Origin: Chaenocephalus aceratus
Lineage: Eukaryota > Chordata > Actinopteri > Perciformes > Channichthyidae
Direction of reading: 5' to 3'
Assembly: GCA_023974075.1 (NCBI GenBank)
Contig: JAMFTG010000073.1
Coordinates: 1-64,000 of the forward strand
Length of the DNA stretch: 64,000 nucleotides
Under the pieces are notes generated by a model, which worked only from the letters and a program-made list of their open reading frames with translations, was not told the DNA's origin and ran no database searches. Every line of letters starts with the position of its first letter. Position 1 is the stretch's first letter. Below are positions 18,657-30,300 of the stretch, one piece after another. A program made the translations under genes and the position numbers.

Positions 18657-20910
18657 CTTGAAAGGGCCATATCTCCCTTAAATTCCCATCAAAGTTACCC
18701 AGCTTTCACACACTAATTAATGGGTAATACAGCCATGTGTACCCTGTGTTTAAAGTAATCTTCCCCGACTTTCAGACACTAAATCCGGGGTATAAAGCCG
18801 TGTACATCTCCCTGTTTGAAATGGCCATATCTCCTTAAATTCCCATCAAAGTTACCCAGCTTTCACACACTAATTAATGGGTAATACAGCCATGTGTACC
18901 CTGTGTTTAAAGTAATCTTCCCCGACTTTCAGACACTAAATCCGGGGTAATAAAGCCGTGTACATCTCCCTGTTTGAAATGGCCATATCTCCCTTAAATT
19001 CACAGCAAAGTTACCCAGCTTTCACACACTAATTAATGGGTAATACAGCCATGTGCACCCTGTGTTTAAAGTAATCTTCCCCGACTTTCAGACACTACAT
19101 CCGGGGTAATAAAGCCGTGTACATCTCCCTGTTTGAAATGGCCATATCTCCCTTAAATTCCCATCAAAGTTACCCAGCTTTCACACACTAATTAATGGGT
19201 AATACAGCCATGTGTACCCTGTGTTTAAAGTAATCTTCCCCGACTTTCAGACACTAAATCCGGGGTAATAAAGCCGTGTACATCTCCCTGTTTGAAATGG
19301 CCATATCTCCCTTAAATTCACAGCAAAGTTACCCAGCTTTCACACACTAATTAATGGGTAATACAGCCATGTGTACCCTGTGTTTAAAGTAATCTTCCCC
19401 GACTTTCAGACACTAAATCCGGGGTAATAAAGGCCGTGTACATCTCCCTGTTTGAAATGGCCATATCTCCCTTAAATTCACAGCAAAGTTACCCAGCTTT
19501 CACACACTAATTAATGGGTAATACAGCCATGTGTACCCTGTGTTTAAAGTAATCTTCCCCGACTTTCAGACACTAAATCCGTGGTAATAAAGCCGTGTAC
19601 ATCTCCCTGTTTGAAATGGCCATATCTCCCTTAAATTCACAGCAAAGTTACCCAGCTTTCACACACTAATTAATGGGTAATACAGCCATGTGTACCCTGT
19701 GTTTAAAGTAATCTTCCCCGACTTTCAGACACTAAATCCGGGGTAATAAAGCCGTGTACATCTCCCTGTTTGAAATGGCCATATCTCCCTTAAATTCACA
19801 GCAAAGTTACCCAGCTTTCACACACTAATTAATGGGTAATACAGCCATGTGTACCCTGTGTTTAAAGTAATCTTCCCCGACTTTCAGACACTAAATCCGT
19901 GGTAATAAAGCCGTGTACATCTCCCTGTTTGAAATGGCCATATCTCCCTTAAATTCCCATCAAAGTTACCCAGCTTTCACACACTAATTAATGGGTAATA
20001 CAGCCATGTGTACCCTGTGTTTAAAGTAATCTTCCCCGACTTTCAGACACTAAATCCGGGGTAATAAAGCCGTGTACATCTCCCTGTTTGAAAGGGCCAT
20101 ATCTCCCTTAAATTCACAGCAAAGTTACCCAGCTTTCACACACTAATTAATGGGTAATACAGCCATGTGTACCCTGTGTTTAAAGTAATCTTCCCCGACT
20201 TTCAGACACTAAATCCGGGGTAATAAAGCCGTGTACATCTCCCTGTTTGAAATGGCCATATCTCCCTTAAATTCACAGCAAAGTTACCCAGCTTTCACAC
20301 ACTAATTAATGGGTAATACAGCCATGTGTACCCTGTGTTTAAAGTAATCTTCCCCGACTTTCAGACACTAAATCCGTGGTAATAAAGCCGTGTACATCTC
20401 CCTGTTTGAAATGGCCATATCTCCCTTAAATTCCCATCAAAGTTACCCAGCTTTCACACACTAATTAATGGGTAATACAGCCATGTGTACCCTGTGTTTA
20501 AAGTAATCTTCCCCGACTTTCAGACACTAAATCCGGGGTAATAAAGCCGTGTACATCTCCCTGTTTGAAAGGGCCATATCTCCCTTAAATTCACAGCAAA
20601 CGTACCCATCTTTCACACACTAATTGCTGGGTAATACAGCCATGTGTACCCTGTGTTTAAAGTAATCTTCCCCGACTTTCAGACACTTATTCCTGGGTAA
20701 CAAAGTCACCCTGCTCGGGTCGTCAAATGTGGATGAAATGTACAGATTCCTGTACATTTCAATCACTTTTGATGGGAGTCGTGAGGTGTGGATGAAATGG
20801 CCATATCTCCCTTAAATTCCCATCAAAGTTACCCAGCTTTCACACACTAATTAATGGGTAATACAGCCATGTGTACCCTGTGTTTAAAGTAATCTTCCCC
20901 GACTTTCAGA
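18657..20910. repeat. 159-bp hairpin satellite array, copy 2
   Basis: GTTTGAAATGGCC-type unit starts lie at 18657, 18813, 18971, 19130, 19289, 19449, 19608, 19767, 19926, 20085, 20244, 20403 and 20562. The period is 159 bp, and a variant stretch to about 20910 follows. Each unit is two related halves of about 80 bp: one has ACCCAGCTTTCACACACTAA...TGGGTAATACAG, the other CCCCGACTTTCAGACACTAA...CGGGGTAATAAAG. Both halves can form a stem-loop. Confidence 0.95.
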
Positions 20911-21053
20911 CACTAAATAAACACTTATTTTGTTGATGTCTATATAACCGACTTCCCGCTATGCATTGCGGTCGGTTATTTGGACCCTGGCACTAGGCAG
21001 ACCGCGGCCGGTAGTAAATGTCCAACCATTGTACCCTCTTGTCCCTAGAGTAT
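20911..21053. other. Right end of copy 2 with hairpin
   Basis: Matches 10890-11030 of copy 1, including the ATAACCGAC/GTCGGTTAT hairpin (20944-20979) and the terminal GTCCCTAGAGTAT. Confidence 0.7.
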
Positions 21054-21059
21054 GTTAGG
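21054..21059. other. Core site GTTAGG, right boundary of copy 2
   Basis: GTTAGG lies between the right end of copy 2 and the resumed L2 sequence (AAAAGGGACCAC). One base differs from the other two cores. Confidence 0.6.
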
Positions 21060-21270
21060 AAAAGGGACCACATTACTCCTGTTCTGGCTGCCTTACACTG
21101 GCTCCCTATAGAACACAGGATAGAATTTAAAAGTATTCTTCTCGCCTACAAAGCCCTTAATGGGCAGGCGCCATCTTACCTTTAAAAAACTCATTATACC
21201 CTACTGCATTGCGTTCCAAGAATGCAGGGTTGTTGGTTGTTCCTAGAGTCTCTAAAAGTACTATGGGAGC
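21060..21270 (+). mobile_element. L2-type LINE, 3' continuation
   Basis: The reading KRDHITPVLAALHWLPIEHRIEF is the expected continuation of the AARVLTR motif interrupted at 1714. It is followed by the L2 ALNGQAPSYL segment and 3' sequence. A further break occurs at 21270, where a retroviral LTR begins. Confidence 0.85.
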
Positions 21271-22679
21271 TGTTGGAGCAATGTGTGGTCTGAAACCCAC
21301 CTCGGCTCTGCGTGTCATTTTGATGAGCTGGGTTAAATCATAAAAGGAAGGAATTCAAAGCACCAGATACAGGGTTAAACAATAATCTGTTGTAATGGTA
21401 ATAGAACAATACAATACACTTTAAAGGGGGTACCCCCTGCTCTGGTCCCAGTGCCGGGAGAGCCCATCATCTTGACGGCAGGAGGAAAAGAGACCGAACA
21501 AAACACACGACAGCATACATGTAAGAACAACAGGAGGAGTTGTGTGGATGCTCCTCCCAGAGGGGTCATCTATTGGGCGATATAAAAACGACAGCCTGTC
21601 GCAGCGAATCAGCGCGAGCCAGCCAGGAGGCAGCAAAGAAAAAGAGTCTCTTCAGTTTGAGGGCAAAACAAACACATCTGGTGTTCGCTGTCTCACATTC
21701 TTGCAGTTTGGACACACACACATGTTCTGCATATATTTCTCTCTCTCTGGCCCCCTCCCCCATCAGTTCAATACACACCCTTGGCATTTTAAAGATATGT
21801 CTAAGATATAGTTGTTTATAGTTGACTAATACAAATAATACATGTAAGTTACTTTAATATCAATAATAACGAGGAAAACATTACCTCTGCTCTCAAGCAG
21901 TGAAATCAAATCAATCAAATCAAGTTTTATTTATATAGCACATTTATAAACGATTTTTGGTCGAGCCAAAGTGCTGTACATAAAATAAAAATAGCCTACA
22001 GTAGAGACACTTTACAGCAAATACAACAGCACAGATTGTTCAGAATATCAGTATGAGAAAAACGACTCCCTCTATCCTTAGAAATAGTAGCGCACACTCA
22101 TTTCCCTTAGCATGTGCAACACACACTCATTTCACTTCTCATATTTCCAGCTTCTTGTTACACAGACTGCTATTATTTATAGTAATTAAACACACACATA
22201 TAGAACTCTACCATCATGTTTTAACACACACTCATTTCATCACGCAGCCCCTCACAAATATCACATGTTTTTCCCTTCTGAGAGCTATGTGGATTAGTTA
22301 ACTGTTCCCATACCCTAAGGCCTTCCTCTGAACTTCATTCCACCCCAAAGTCAGCTTACTTGGAATGAATACATGTATTGATAATCCAGGCCGACCATTG
22401 TCTCCAGGCCTCTTTATGAGCCTTGCAGGAAATTAATCATTAACTAACAAGACTTTAACTGCATTATATCTGAGGAAGATCTCTCGTGGAGTTCCCCTGT
22501 TAATTGCAAAAACCATTGATGATTAACAAAGAGACTCATGGGTCCCTCTTGATATCTGGAAACTGCAACAATACTTTCTGCCATTCAAATGTAACACACT
22601 TCTTATATATCAGGTGACATAATAAAATGAATATACCAGAAATACGCTGTATTACACTTTCTGCTATAACACTGCTTCA
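21271..22679 (-). repeat. Retroviral 3' LTR (minus strand)
   Basis: Bounded by TG at 21271 and CA at 22679, with a purine-rich tract on the minus strand just outside (AAAAGGCGGAA). A TATA-like TTTATATCG lies on the minus strand near 21580. A short dispersed-repeat fragment (about 21900-21995) is embedded. Related LTR sequence occurs at 31.25-32.31 kb and 41575-42557. It adjoins the integrase fragment of the same strand. Confidence 0.65.
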
Positions 22680-22981
22680 ATTCCGCCTTTTGATCTCAAC
22701 CTCAAGAGATCAACTTACACAAGGCATTTTGAAACATAACCACTGTGATTCTTTTCTACTGTGTCCGTCCCCCAACATTATATAACTCCATCAGAAGCTG
22801 TGATTTAGAGTACTTTAAACCTTTGGGAACAGCCCAACATACCACCTTCTTATGACAGTGGAGAGAGACCAAAATATGTAAAAACACTGCGTCCTTGTCT
22901 GCTGAGTTATCATACTCGTCCTCTCCCTCCGCATACGCCAACAAGGGCATTTGGGACGGAGGGGGAGGGGCAGCTTTTCCT

Positions 22982-23775
22982 TCAATGGTGGAACTGATGA
23001 ATCGGATCAGAGAGAAGTAGACTCCTCTGCTTCCTCGTGATGTCCCCCAGCCTGCTGACTGCGGCTTCTGGGTCACCTGCTGGATGGATGTCCTCGGGGT
23101 CCTTCTCCTCCTGTCCTCCGATGGCGGCTTCCGAGTTGTCTGCTGAAGGGTAGTCCTCGGTGTCCTCCTCCTGTCCTCTGATGGCGGCTTCCGAGTCGAC
23201 TTCCTCTGCGAGGGCCACGTCCGTCCCGATGTCGTCTACGGTCCTAGCAATAGGTTTCCCCGCCGCACACTGGCTCCAGTGGTACCAGTTGTCCCCCTTT
23301 TCTCCTAGGCGGACGGCATAGGAGGTCCTCTGGGTGACTCGGTCGGGGCCGGAGAACCTAGGGTTGAGCCACGTAGGCCTGATGACCTTCAGCCGGACGA
23401 CCTCTGCTGTGTTGGCCTCGTGTTTCTCGGGTCTGCCTTTGGCGTCAGCAACCTGTGTGGAGAAGTCTGATACCCACCCCTCAAGTTGCTGGAAATAAGG
23501 TTTCGAACTCATGACCTCTACTTCCTTTCCTTCACTCAGGGCTCCTGGGCCCGGGAACTGATGGCCATGGGTCAGCTCAAATGGGGAAAAACCTGCCCCT
23601 CGGTTAATAGAGCTCCTGATTAACATAAGGGCCAGAGGCAAGGCGTCTAACAATTTCCTGCCTGTCTCCTCACATGCTTTGCTGAGTTTCTGTTTGATGT
23701 TCTGGTTCATCCTTTCTACCTGTCCCTGAGATTGGGGTGATAGATGGCTCCGAAACTGTGTCTTAGTCCTAATGA
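22982..23775 (-). pseudogene. Endogenous retrovirus pol, integrase C-terminal part
   Basis: An old viral copy. The minus-strand frame 23710-22982 resembles the C-terminal half of a gamma/epsilon-type retroviral integrase, recognised from the SPFELTHGH-like block and the TWYHWSQC-like end. Upstream sequence to about 23775 contains the last catalytic region, separated by a frameshift near 23735. Reverse transcriptase, gag and env are absent, and the pol remnant runs almost directly into the LTR. It is cut at about 23792 by another repeat. It is non-functional. Confidence 0.7.
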
Positions 23776-23792
23776 CTGTTCTACTGTGCGTA

Positions 23793-23873
23793 CACTGTAA
23801 AAAAATACAAGTTGACTCAACTTAAAATAATTTGTAACCCTGTTGCCTTAAAATTTAGGGCCAGGAAAGTATC
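23793..23873 (+). mobile_element. CACTA-like repeat, left part
   Basis: Begins CACTGTAAAAAAATAC, a terminus type of CACTA/EnSpm non-autonomous fish repeats. It continues after the piggyBac insertion at 25997 (AAATTCAACTTAC...). The family name is tentative, and the right terminus (TACAGTG) was not found. Confidence 0.4.
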
Positions 23874-24239
23874 TTAACCCTCTGGAGTCGGTGGATGCGC
23901 CGGCGCGTCCAGGTGCGCATAATTTTACGTAATTAATCATATATTTTCGATTATAAGGAGTAGAAACATGATTCAGATATCCGCGGAATCGCTGGAAGGG
24001 TAGCTTTCCAGCAGTATCTCCTGTGAGACTGTAACCAGGGCACAGCAGCCAATATGGCCGCTCAAAGCAGCTTGACTTTACACTGTGTGGGATTGGTGGA
24101 TTCGTGTGTCCGTCAAGGAAATCTCAGCCGGCAGCCATCGTGGTCTGAAATGACCAATGGACATCGAGAAATCACTAAGGACCTACCCACCAAGTAAAAA
24201 AACATAAACCACGTGTCTCCCATCAGTTTACGTCAGTGT

Positions 24240-24263
24240 GGAGAGAGAGAGAGAGAGAGAGAG
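24240..24263. repeat. (GA)n microsatellite
   Basis: About 12 GA repeats inside the piggyBac element. Confidence 0.95.
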
Positions 24264-24273
24264 ACAGAGAAAA

Positions 24274-24754
24274 TGGCTAAAAAAAGTTGCAGACTTCACT
24301 CGAGATTTTTTCCGCTAGCAGCACTGAAGATAGAGCCTCAGATGTTCAGAACCTGAAGTCTTCGTCTCTTCTGAAGAAGAAGAACACAAAGACAACAACA
24401 AGGATCCATTTGGACATGGGTAAGTGTAAATATTACAGTAATAGTGTACTGGCAATGTGTGGGGAATACCGCGAAAATGAACAATAGGTTTATTGATATA
24501 CATTTGTTATCGATAGTCATGAACTTTTTCTTGGGACAAAATGGACTCCATTAGCAAACGTTTACTCTGTGTTAACGTTATGTTGGTGTGTAAAAGTGAG
24601 ATTACATGTGTAGATGATTAAATTAATCATGTATTCGTCCCACAACGGAGACATTTACAGTGACATGTTTTTGCCATCGATTATTTTTATCATACTGTTC
24701 TGTACAGATGAGACTGTCATCGATTTATTTGTGTGCCTGTTATTATTTTACCTG

Positions 24755-24837
<83 letters not shown>

Positions 24838-25341
24838 TGTGGTGTGTGTGACTCCTTTTCCAACCTCCCAAACTTTCTTTTTATGTGTGCATTGTTATTT
24901 GTGCTTGAGCAACATTTTACTTGAACTTTATTTCAATGAAATTAGTTGTAATTATTGTCCTACATTTTTATTTGTTTTACAGAGATGTTTCACAGCTGTC
25001 TGGGCCTAGTGGCCCACAGGCGGCGTTTATCCAGCAGCCACAACATCCATCTGTGCCGGCCCCCAAGTCAAGATCTACTGTGGCTCAAGGGCCTTCACCA
25101 GAGCCATCACCACCAAGGACCAGCAGACCAGCATCACTACAGCTGCCTCCACCTCCATCTGCGGCTGCCACCAGGTCAAGATACACCTCAGCACAAAGGC
25201 TCCACCACAGCCAGCAAGGAGGTCTCATGGAGGTCTCGTATAGCACTTGTACACCCCACCTACATAGCAGCCCATGCACCATCACCCCCACCTACACAGC
25301 AGCCAGACCCACTGTCTTGGAAGACAGACAAAGACCTTGAC
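24274..25341 (+). other. Possible two-exon remnant in the piggyBac element
   Basis: ATG at 24274 (ATGGCTAAAAAAAG) opens onto a charged, Glu/Lys-rich stretch that is broken by stops or frame changes. A good donor (GTAAGT at 24420) and acceptor (TTTGTTTTACAG ending at 24982) follow. The second exon encodes a Pro/Ser-rich segment (HPSVPAPKS...) to about 25340. piggyBac transposases often begin with an acidic tail of this kind, so this may be an N-terminal relic with the catalytic core deleted. No conserved domain is visible. Confidence 0.3.
24753..24850. repeat. (TG)n microsatellite
   Basis: Nearly pure TG/GT run of about 95 bp. It lies in the proposed intron of the piggyBac remnant. Confidence 0.97.
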
Positions 25342-25996
25342 ACTGTCTTGACATTTATAATGAATAGTTGGTTGAAAGTTCTGATGTTCAATATTGTAAA
25401 TAGTTCGATTTTCCAGTTTCTTATATTTATATAAATAGTTGGTTGAAAAAAACATATTTATAATAAATTGTTGGTTGAAAAAAAAGGTTGAATGCTCAAT
25501 TTGTATTTTTACACATCACATGCACCTTGGTATGTAATATGAAGTCATTATTCAGTCCTAATGTATCTCAGTCCCTGCTGTGGTGAAAGTAGAGTGATAA
25601 ACACTTGTTTTACTCAAATTTGAATAATTCATTTTAGACATGAATAACACATTTATATACAGTGCAATTCAAATATTTCACTGCTTTTGTCATCCTAAGA
25701 CTTTGGTAACCAAATCTAAAACACCAAAACATTTCGATCACATGAGTACATTTGTGTTTTCACAAGAGTTTTGAAGATTTTCCGAAAATCGGATGTAACA
25801 TTTTAAGCTTTTGAGCTACTTATCTCATCAAACAGTGCTCTAAGGTGAGTAATTTGCATATATAGCAATACCAGAGATTGTCCTGAACATTTTGATATTT
25901 AACACATGGGGTGCCATGTGAGAAGAAATACATTTAAAAGGGGATTTAAGAAAACATCAAAATTCGAGAAAATACCCTTAGACTCCAGAGGGTTAA

Positions 25997-26290
25997 GTAA
26001 ATTCAACTTACAATTAAGTTTAGCCAGGAAAGGATATCAAGTAATTTCAACTCTCAATTAAGTTTAGCCAGGAAAGGATATCAAGTAATTTCAACTCTCA
26101 ATTACGTTTCTCCAACTTAAAAAACTAAGTTCACAGGACTCTAAATAAAGCAAGTAAACCATTCGGTGAACTTCATTTTTTTGTCAAATGAACAAATATT
26201 TTTGTTGCATCAACAACTTTTCTCAAATTCTCTCAACTCACCCTTAAGTGTCTTAAACTTAGAATAATTAGTTCAATTGATAGACTGTGT
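25997..26290 (+). mobile_element. CACTA-like repeat, right continuation
   Basis: Resumes the sequence interrupted by the piggyBac element. It contains a 47-bp tandem duplication (AATTAAGTTTAGCCAGGAAAG twice, near 26011 and 26058) and many CAACTT/AAGTT motifs shared with the left part. The end is uncertain. From 26300 to 26770 I see no gene. Confidence 0.4.
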
Positions 26291-26774
26291 AGTTAATAAA
26301 ACACTGAATGAACTAACTACCCTAATTATCATCAACTTATTAGTTTTAGCAGTAGGCCTACCAACAAAGTTATTAAAGTTGTTTAAACTTCACTTTATCT
26401 TCAGTGAACATAGAAAGTTGTCTGGTCTAGCAATCTTAAATTCAGGCTACCAAATCCAGCATTTTCAAACTGGTGAAGTGAATTTCTGAAACAATTAACA
26501 ATCAAAAACATACATTTATTCATAATGTAGTAACTTTGTTGAAAGTGCAGTAGCTCAAGGCGGAACATCAGCAGCACATTATTAATAGAACAACGAACTA
26601 TGCCTCGAGTAATATATGTTTAAAGGCAACGCCTTTCTTTGAAACATCTATCCAACTGCAAACAAGCCAAACTTAAAAACATGCTACAGGTCAGCAAACA
26701 GATATTGTATTGGTTAATATTTACGTGGATAAACAATGAAAAGTTGTGCCTTTAACCGAATCTGTATAAACATG

Positions 26775-27055
26775 TATAGAGTGCCACAGTGACGCGTCCT
26801 AAAACACGGAAGTAAACTCTATCTATCATAAATCTATCGATTATATTTATGATTAGAAAATTATAAAAGTAGGGTAGACATGTGGAGATTATCCGGCTGA
26901 ACAAAACGTGATCCGTCTCTTAAACGTGTGTCAACCACAGACCTTATTTCGAGCTATTTTCCAAAATCCTATGGAGAAATTGCATTGGTTTTTGTCGAAG
27001 GAACCATGTGCAGCTTACTTCCGGGTTTTAGGACGCGTCACTGTGGCACTCTATA
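26775..27055. mobile_element. MITE, 281 bp, with long TIRs and TA flanks
   Basis: The outer 31 bp at 26775-26805 and 27025-27055 are exact reverse complements. The symmetry continues about 10 bp further with one mismatch (up to CGGAAGTAA). TA at each edge suggests a TA target duplication. There is no coding capacity. It could be a Tc1/mariner- or PIF-type derivative. Confidence 0.85.
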
Positions 27056-27313
27056 CTTGACAGATATATTATCGTTTCATAAAATAATAAGCTAACATAT
27101 AATTCCAAAATTAACAACAGAGGGAAAATCCAGCACCCTGTTTAAAAGGAAATTGTTAAACATTTGTAATGCAGTTTAGCTGGAACAGAACAAGTCTTGC
27201 TGGCTGCCTTGGAGTTGTGCAGCACATCAAATAACCACATTAAATAACCTTAAGGTGGAACCCAGACAGGGAAGGGAACCACATCTCTATATTGTGCCCT
27301 GAAGCAATTTGTT

Positions 27314-30300
27314 TCACAGTCCATGAGCCCGAGCAGAGCAGGTGCCTCCCCCAATGTCCATGATTACCTTCTGAATGACCTCAAAGGTATCTTTCAGTCC
27401 CTTAGGATAATCAATGTTGAGGCTGTTTAGTATGCCCATCAGCACAGCAAAGCCGGTTGGTACATCTCGCAGCTTGCGCAAAACAATGTGCCCCTCCAGG
27501 ATCACAGCAACATCCGCAATATTCCTTGGTAGGGCTGCCGGCTCCCGCTCTTCAGTGACGATCAGTATGCCAACATCCACTCCGTTTACAGCTGCCGCCT
27601 CCTCTGAGTCAGTGGCCTGAATTATATCAGAAAACATTGAATAACTGATCAATCAATCAACAACTTTAATAATCCCGCGAGGGGCAATTGGTTGTGAGCA
27701 GTTTATGTCATGTACAGGGAGGAACATACAGGAAGAAAAACACACAGATAGATACACCCGGGGGCAGAGATGTGGATCATTCCAATTTACACGATAAGTA
27801 GTTTCATAGCATCACAATAAATAAATAAATAGTCAAGTTAAAAAACCTACCAAGAATTTATAAGTTTGAGTGCAGAGGGGATGAATGATTTTGAAAAGCG
27901 ATTAGTCTTAAGAGCAGGTAGAGCATATCTACGCCCTGATGGCAACAGATGAAATTCATCTGCAAGAACATGGCCTGTCAAGGTGGGTGCTACATTAACA
28001 CTAAGGAACTCATCTCTTATTAAGTTTGAAACGTACCTCACAGAACTTGATGAAGTTGGAGGGATCCTCCTTCATGAAATATGGCAGTCCAAGAAGTGCT
28101 GCAGACCTTCTGTTCTGGTTGGAGTTCTGCAAAAAACATCAAAACAGGCATCAAGAAAATAAACTAGACCGACCAGGGGCCTGTACTAGTGTTAGAAATT
28201 AAAATCAATGTTTTATGGCATAATGTACCTTAAACATACCGTCAGTTTAAATGCTATTTTATTCTGGAAAAACCCGGAAGTTCTCAATACCAAGCTTTTA
28301 TTCTGAAAATCCGTCATGACGACATCCGGGACTACTGCCCATTAGTATAATTAAAGTGGCTATTGACGCCGTTGACTTGTATTGCATGTGAAATTATGCA
28401 AGAGATAAGGAGGAGAAAAGGCATGTGGAAGTAAGCAATGAATGTAAAATGTCGAAATCCTCTGTTTAACGCGATATCGGACACGAACGAGGGGGGAAGT
28501 CCCCTACGTCACTACAGCTCCCAGAGAGGAGGAGCGAACAGCCAGAAGCGGGAAAGACGAATGCTTGGAAGCTCTCTTCTGCACGGCCACCAAGGGAGAG
28601 GAAGCTGCAGACTTTCTCTCCTGACTGAACAATATCCTGCTTGTAACATTACCGCGCTTTTTATTAATTAAAGTACCAATTTTGAACCTTCTCAGAGACT
28701 CCATTTAGTCTCCTTTTTAAGCTTCTTACCTGGACTCGAGAATAACGAACACAGCATAACACTAGGAAGCAGGATTTGAGGTTAGCGAGGTCACTTCAGG
28801 TTTAACCCTGGGTTTTCTGTACTACGAAGGTGGTTCACTTCTTACTGGGATAGATCAACGCGGTAACTTATGCTGAACGCCTAACCTGCTCCGGAGCAGG
28901 TTATGTTCGTGATATCAGATCAACTCGTACAAAAGCGCCGCCTGACAGCATGGTGCTCGCGGATCGTAAGAACCAAGAAGTTAAAATCATAAACCGGCTA
29001 AAAGCAACACAGTTTAAACGGACAAATGCAGAAAGGACAGCTGGCAAAATATCACCGACTGTGTGAATACTAAATGAATAGGCTTATATATCACTGCCCA
29101 CCTAGAGCACGATAGATCTGACTATATTACATGTGATCCGTTACATTAATGTGTTGCTTGGTGTGAGACAGTGACCCTTTTAGCGGCTGGATTTCCAGTG
29201 AAAGAACCACACACGAGAGGAGGTAGAGTTGCACACCATAGTGTCTTTATTTCACACTCTACCATAAAGAACAGCCAGCCAGCATGGAGGTGTTCAACCA
29301 TCTCCTCCGACTGAAGACTGGCTCTTTTATAGAGGATCTTATTGGGAGAAACCATTCACAGGTGAGCAATTATTGATACACATGTCATCATAATTGGTAT
29401 AACGATTATCTATATATAACATTCAGTGTATGTATGATCAGTGGTTTATAGCCAGCTGTTATGTTAACCCCAAACCCCACATTATAACCGACCATAAAAT
29501 ATAGAAATGCATTCCCAACTACAACAGAAACCCCTATGCCCATCCCGCCACTTGGTTCGTCCCGGAACCTTCTTTAGTCAGTGTTTGTTTCCCCCGAGGA
29601 CCTTTTGGCCAAACACACTGGAGCGGACACCGGACGAAACAACATGGGTAAGCAATGGACGTAACCTTTACACAGTGTTCACTTCTACAATTAATGCAAC
29701 TTAACGTCATGATGTATACACGCTAAAACAGGACATCTGCACACAATGATTAATCTCATCAAACTGTTCACTAAAGTGCTGAGTGACATTCTTACTGTGC
29801 AAAAGGAAGTCGTTATATAAAGTGTGTTTTTATGGCATTGTAAAGTCCAAAAGTCAACATTTATTGTAAAAAAGATAGATGTAATAATTTTCATCATAGA
29901 CAACATGTTTTTATCAAACGAAATATTCTGCTTCAATCCATATTTATTAGCTTAGTCTTTCAAAAACTAAAATGTTCACCGAGATAAAAAATAAAAGAGT
30001 TTGGTCTCCGGCATGTAAAGACATCACTGTATTAACGGGCGGTCTAGCAGCAATCTAACAGCAACTTCTTCACTTACTTCAGAATCCAGAGACTCCAGCA
30101 GACTGTGAATCGTTGTGTCGCGTCTCTCTCGTGCTTTGTACAACTCGAGCAGTCTTGGCAAATGCCGGTCGAGTCCAGAAAGGAAGGACTTGGGGAGGTC
30201 AGCAGCCACAAGACGCGTGAACTCGGCAGCAATCTTGTAAGGACCAAAACAGAACCCCAATATTAAAACATTCAGAAGAATAGATTGCTCTCCTGTTCGT

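Larger units (their letters stand above)
11037..21053 (+). mobile_element. Large tyrosine-recombinase element, copy 2 (Crypton-like)
   Basis: Same order of parts as copy 1. It lacks the Rex3 insertion and has strongly expanded right-hand arrays: nine 120-bp units, about 2.3 231-bp units, two ~180-bp units and about 13 159-bp units. The unique parts (left end, gene, right end) match copy 1 with scattered substitutions and small indels. The element ends CCCTAGAGTAT at 21053, next to GTTAGG and L2 sequence. Confidence 0.75.
23878..25992 (+). mobile_element. piggyBac-type element with 12-bp TIRs and TTAA duplication
   Basis: CCCTCTGGAGTC at 23878-23889 is the exact reverse complement of 25981-25992. 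TTAA flanks both sides (23874-23877 and 25993-25996), the hallmark of piggyBac insertion. The 2115-bp body holds (GA)n, (TG)n and a possible two-exon gene but no recognisable DDD transposase core, so it appears non-autonomous. It split a CACTA-like repeat. Confidence 0.85.

Noticed and set aside
1721..21053. Simple segmental duplication without a mobile element
   Set aside because: The pair sits cleanly inside a LINE whose frame is restored by its removal, and all boundaries share a 6-bp core. Unequal exchange after a single insertion could still explain how two copies arose.
24614..25009. Cys/Val-repeat protein over the TG run
   Set aside because: It is a translation of a (TG)n microsatellite.
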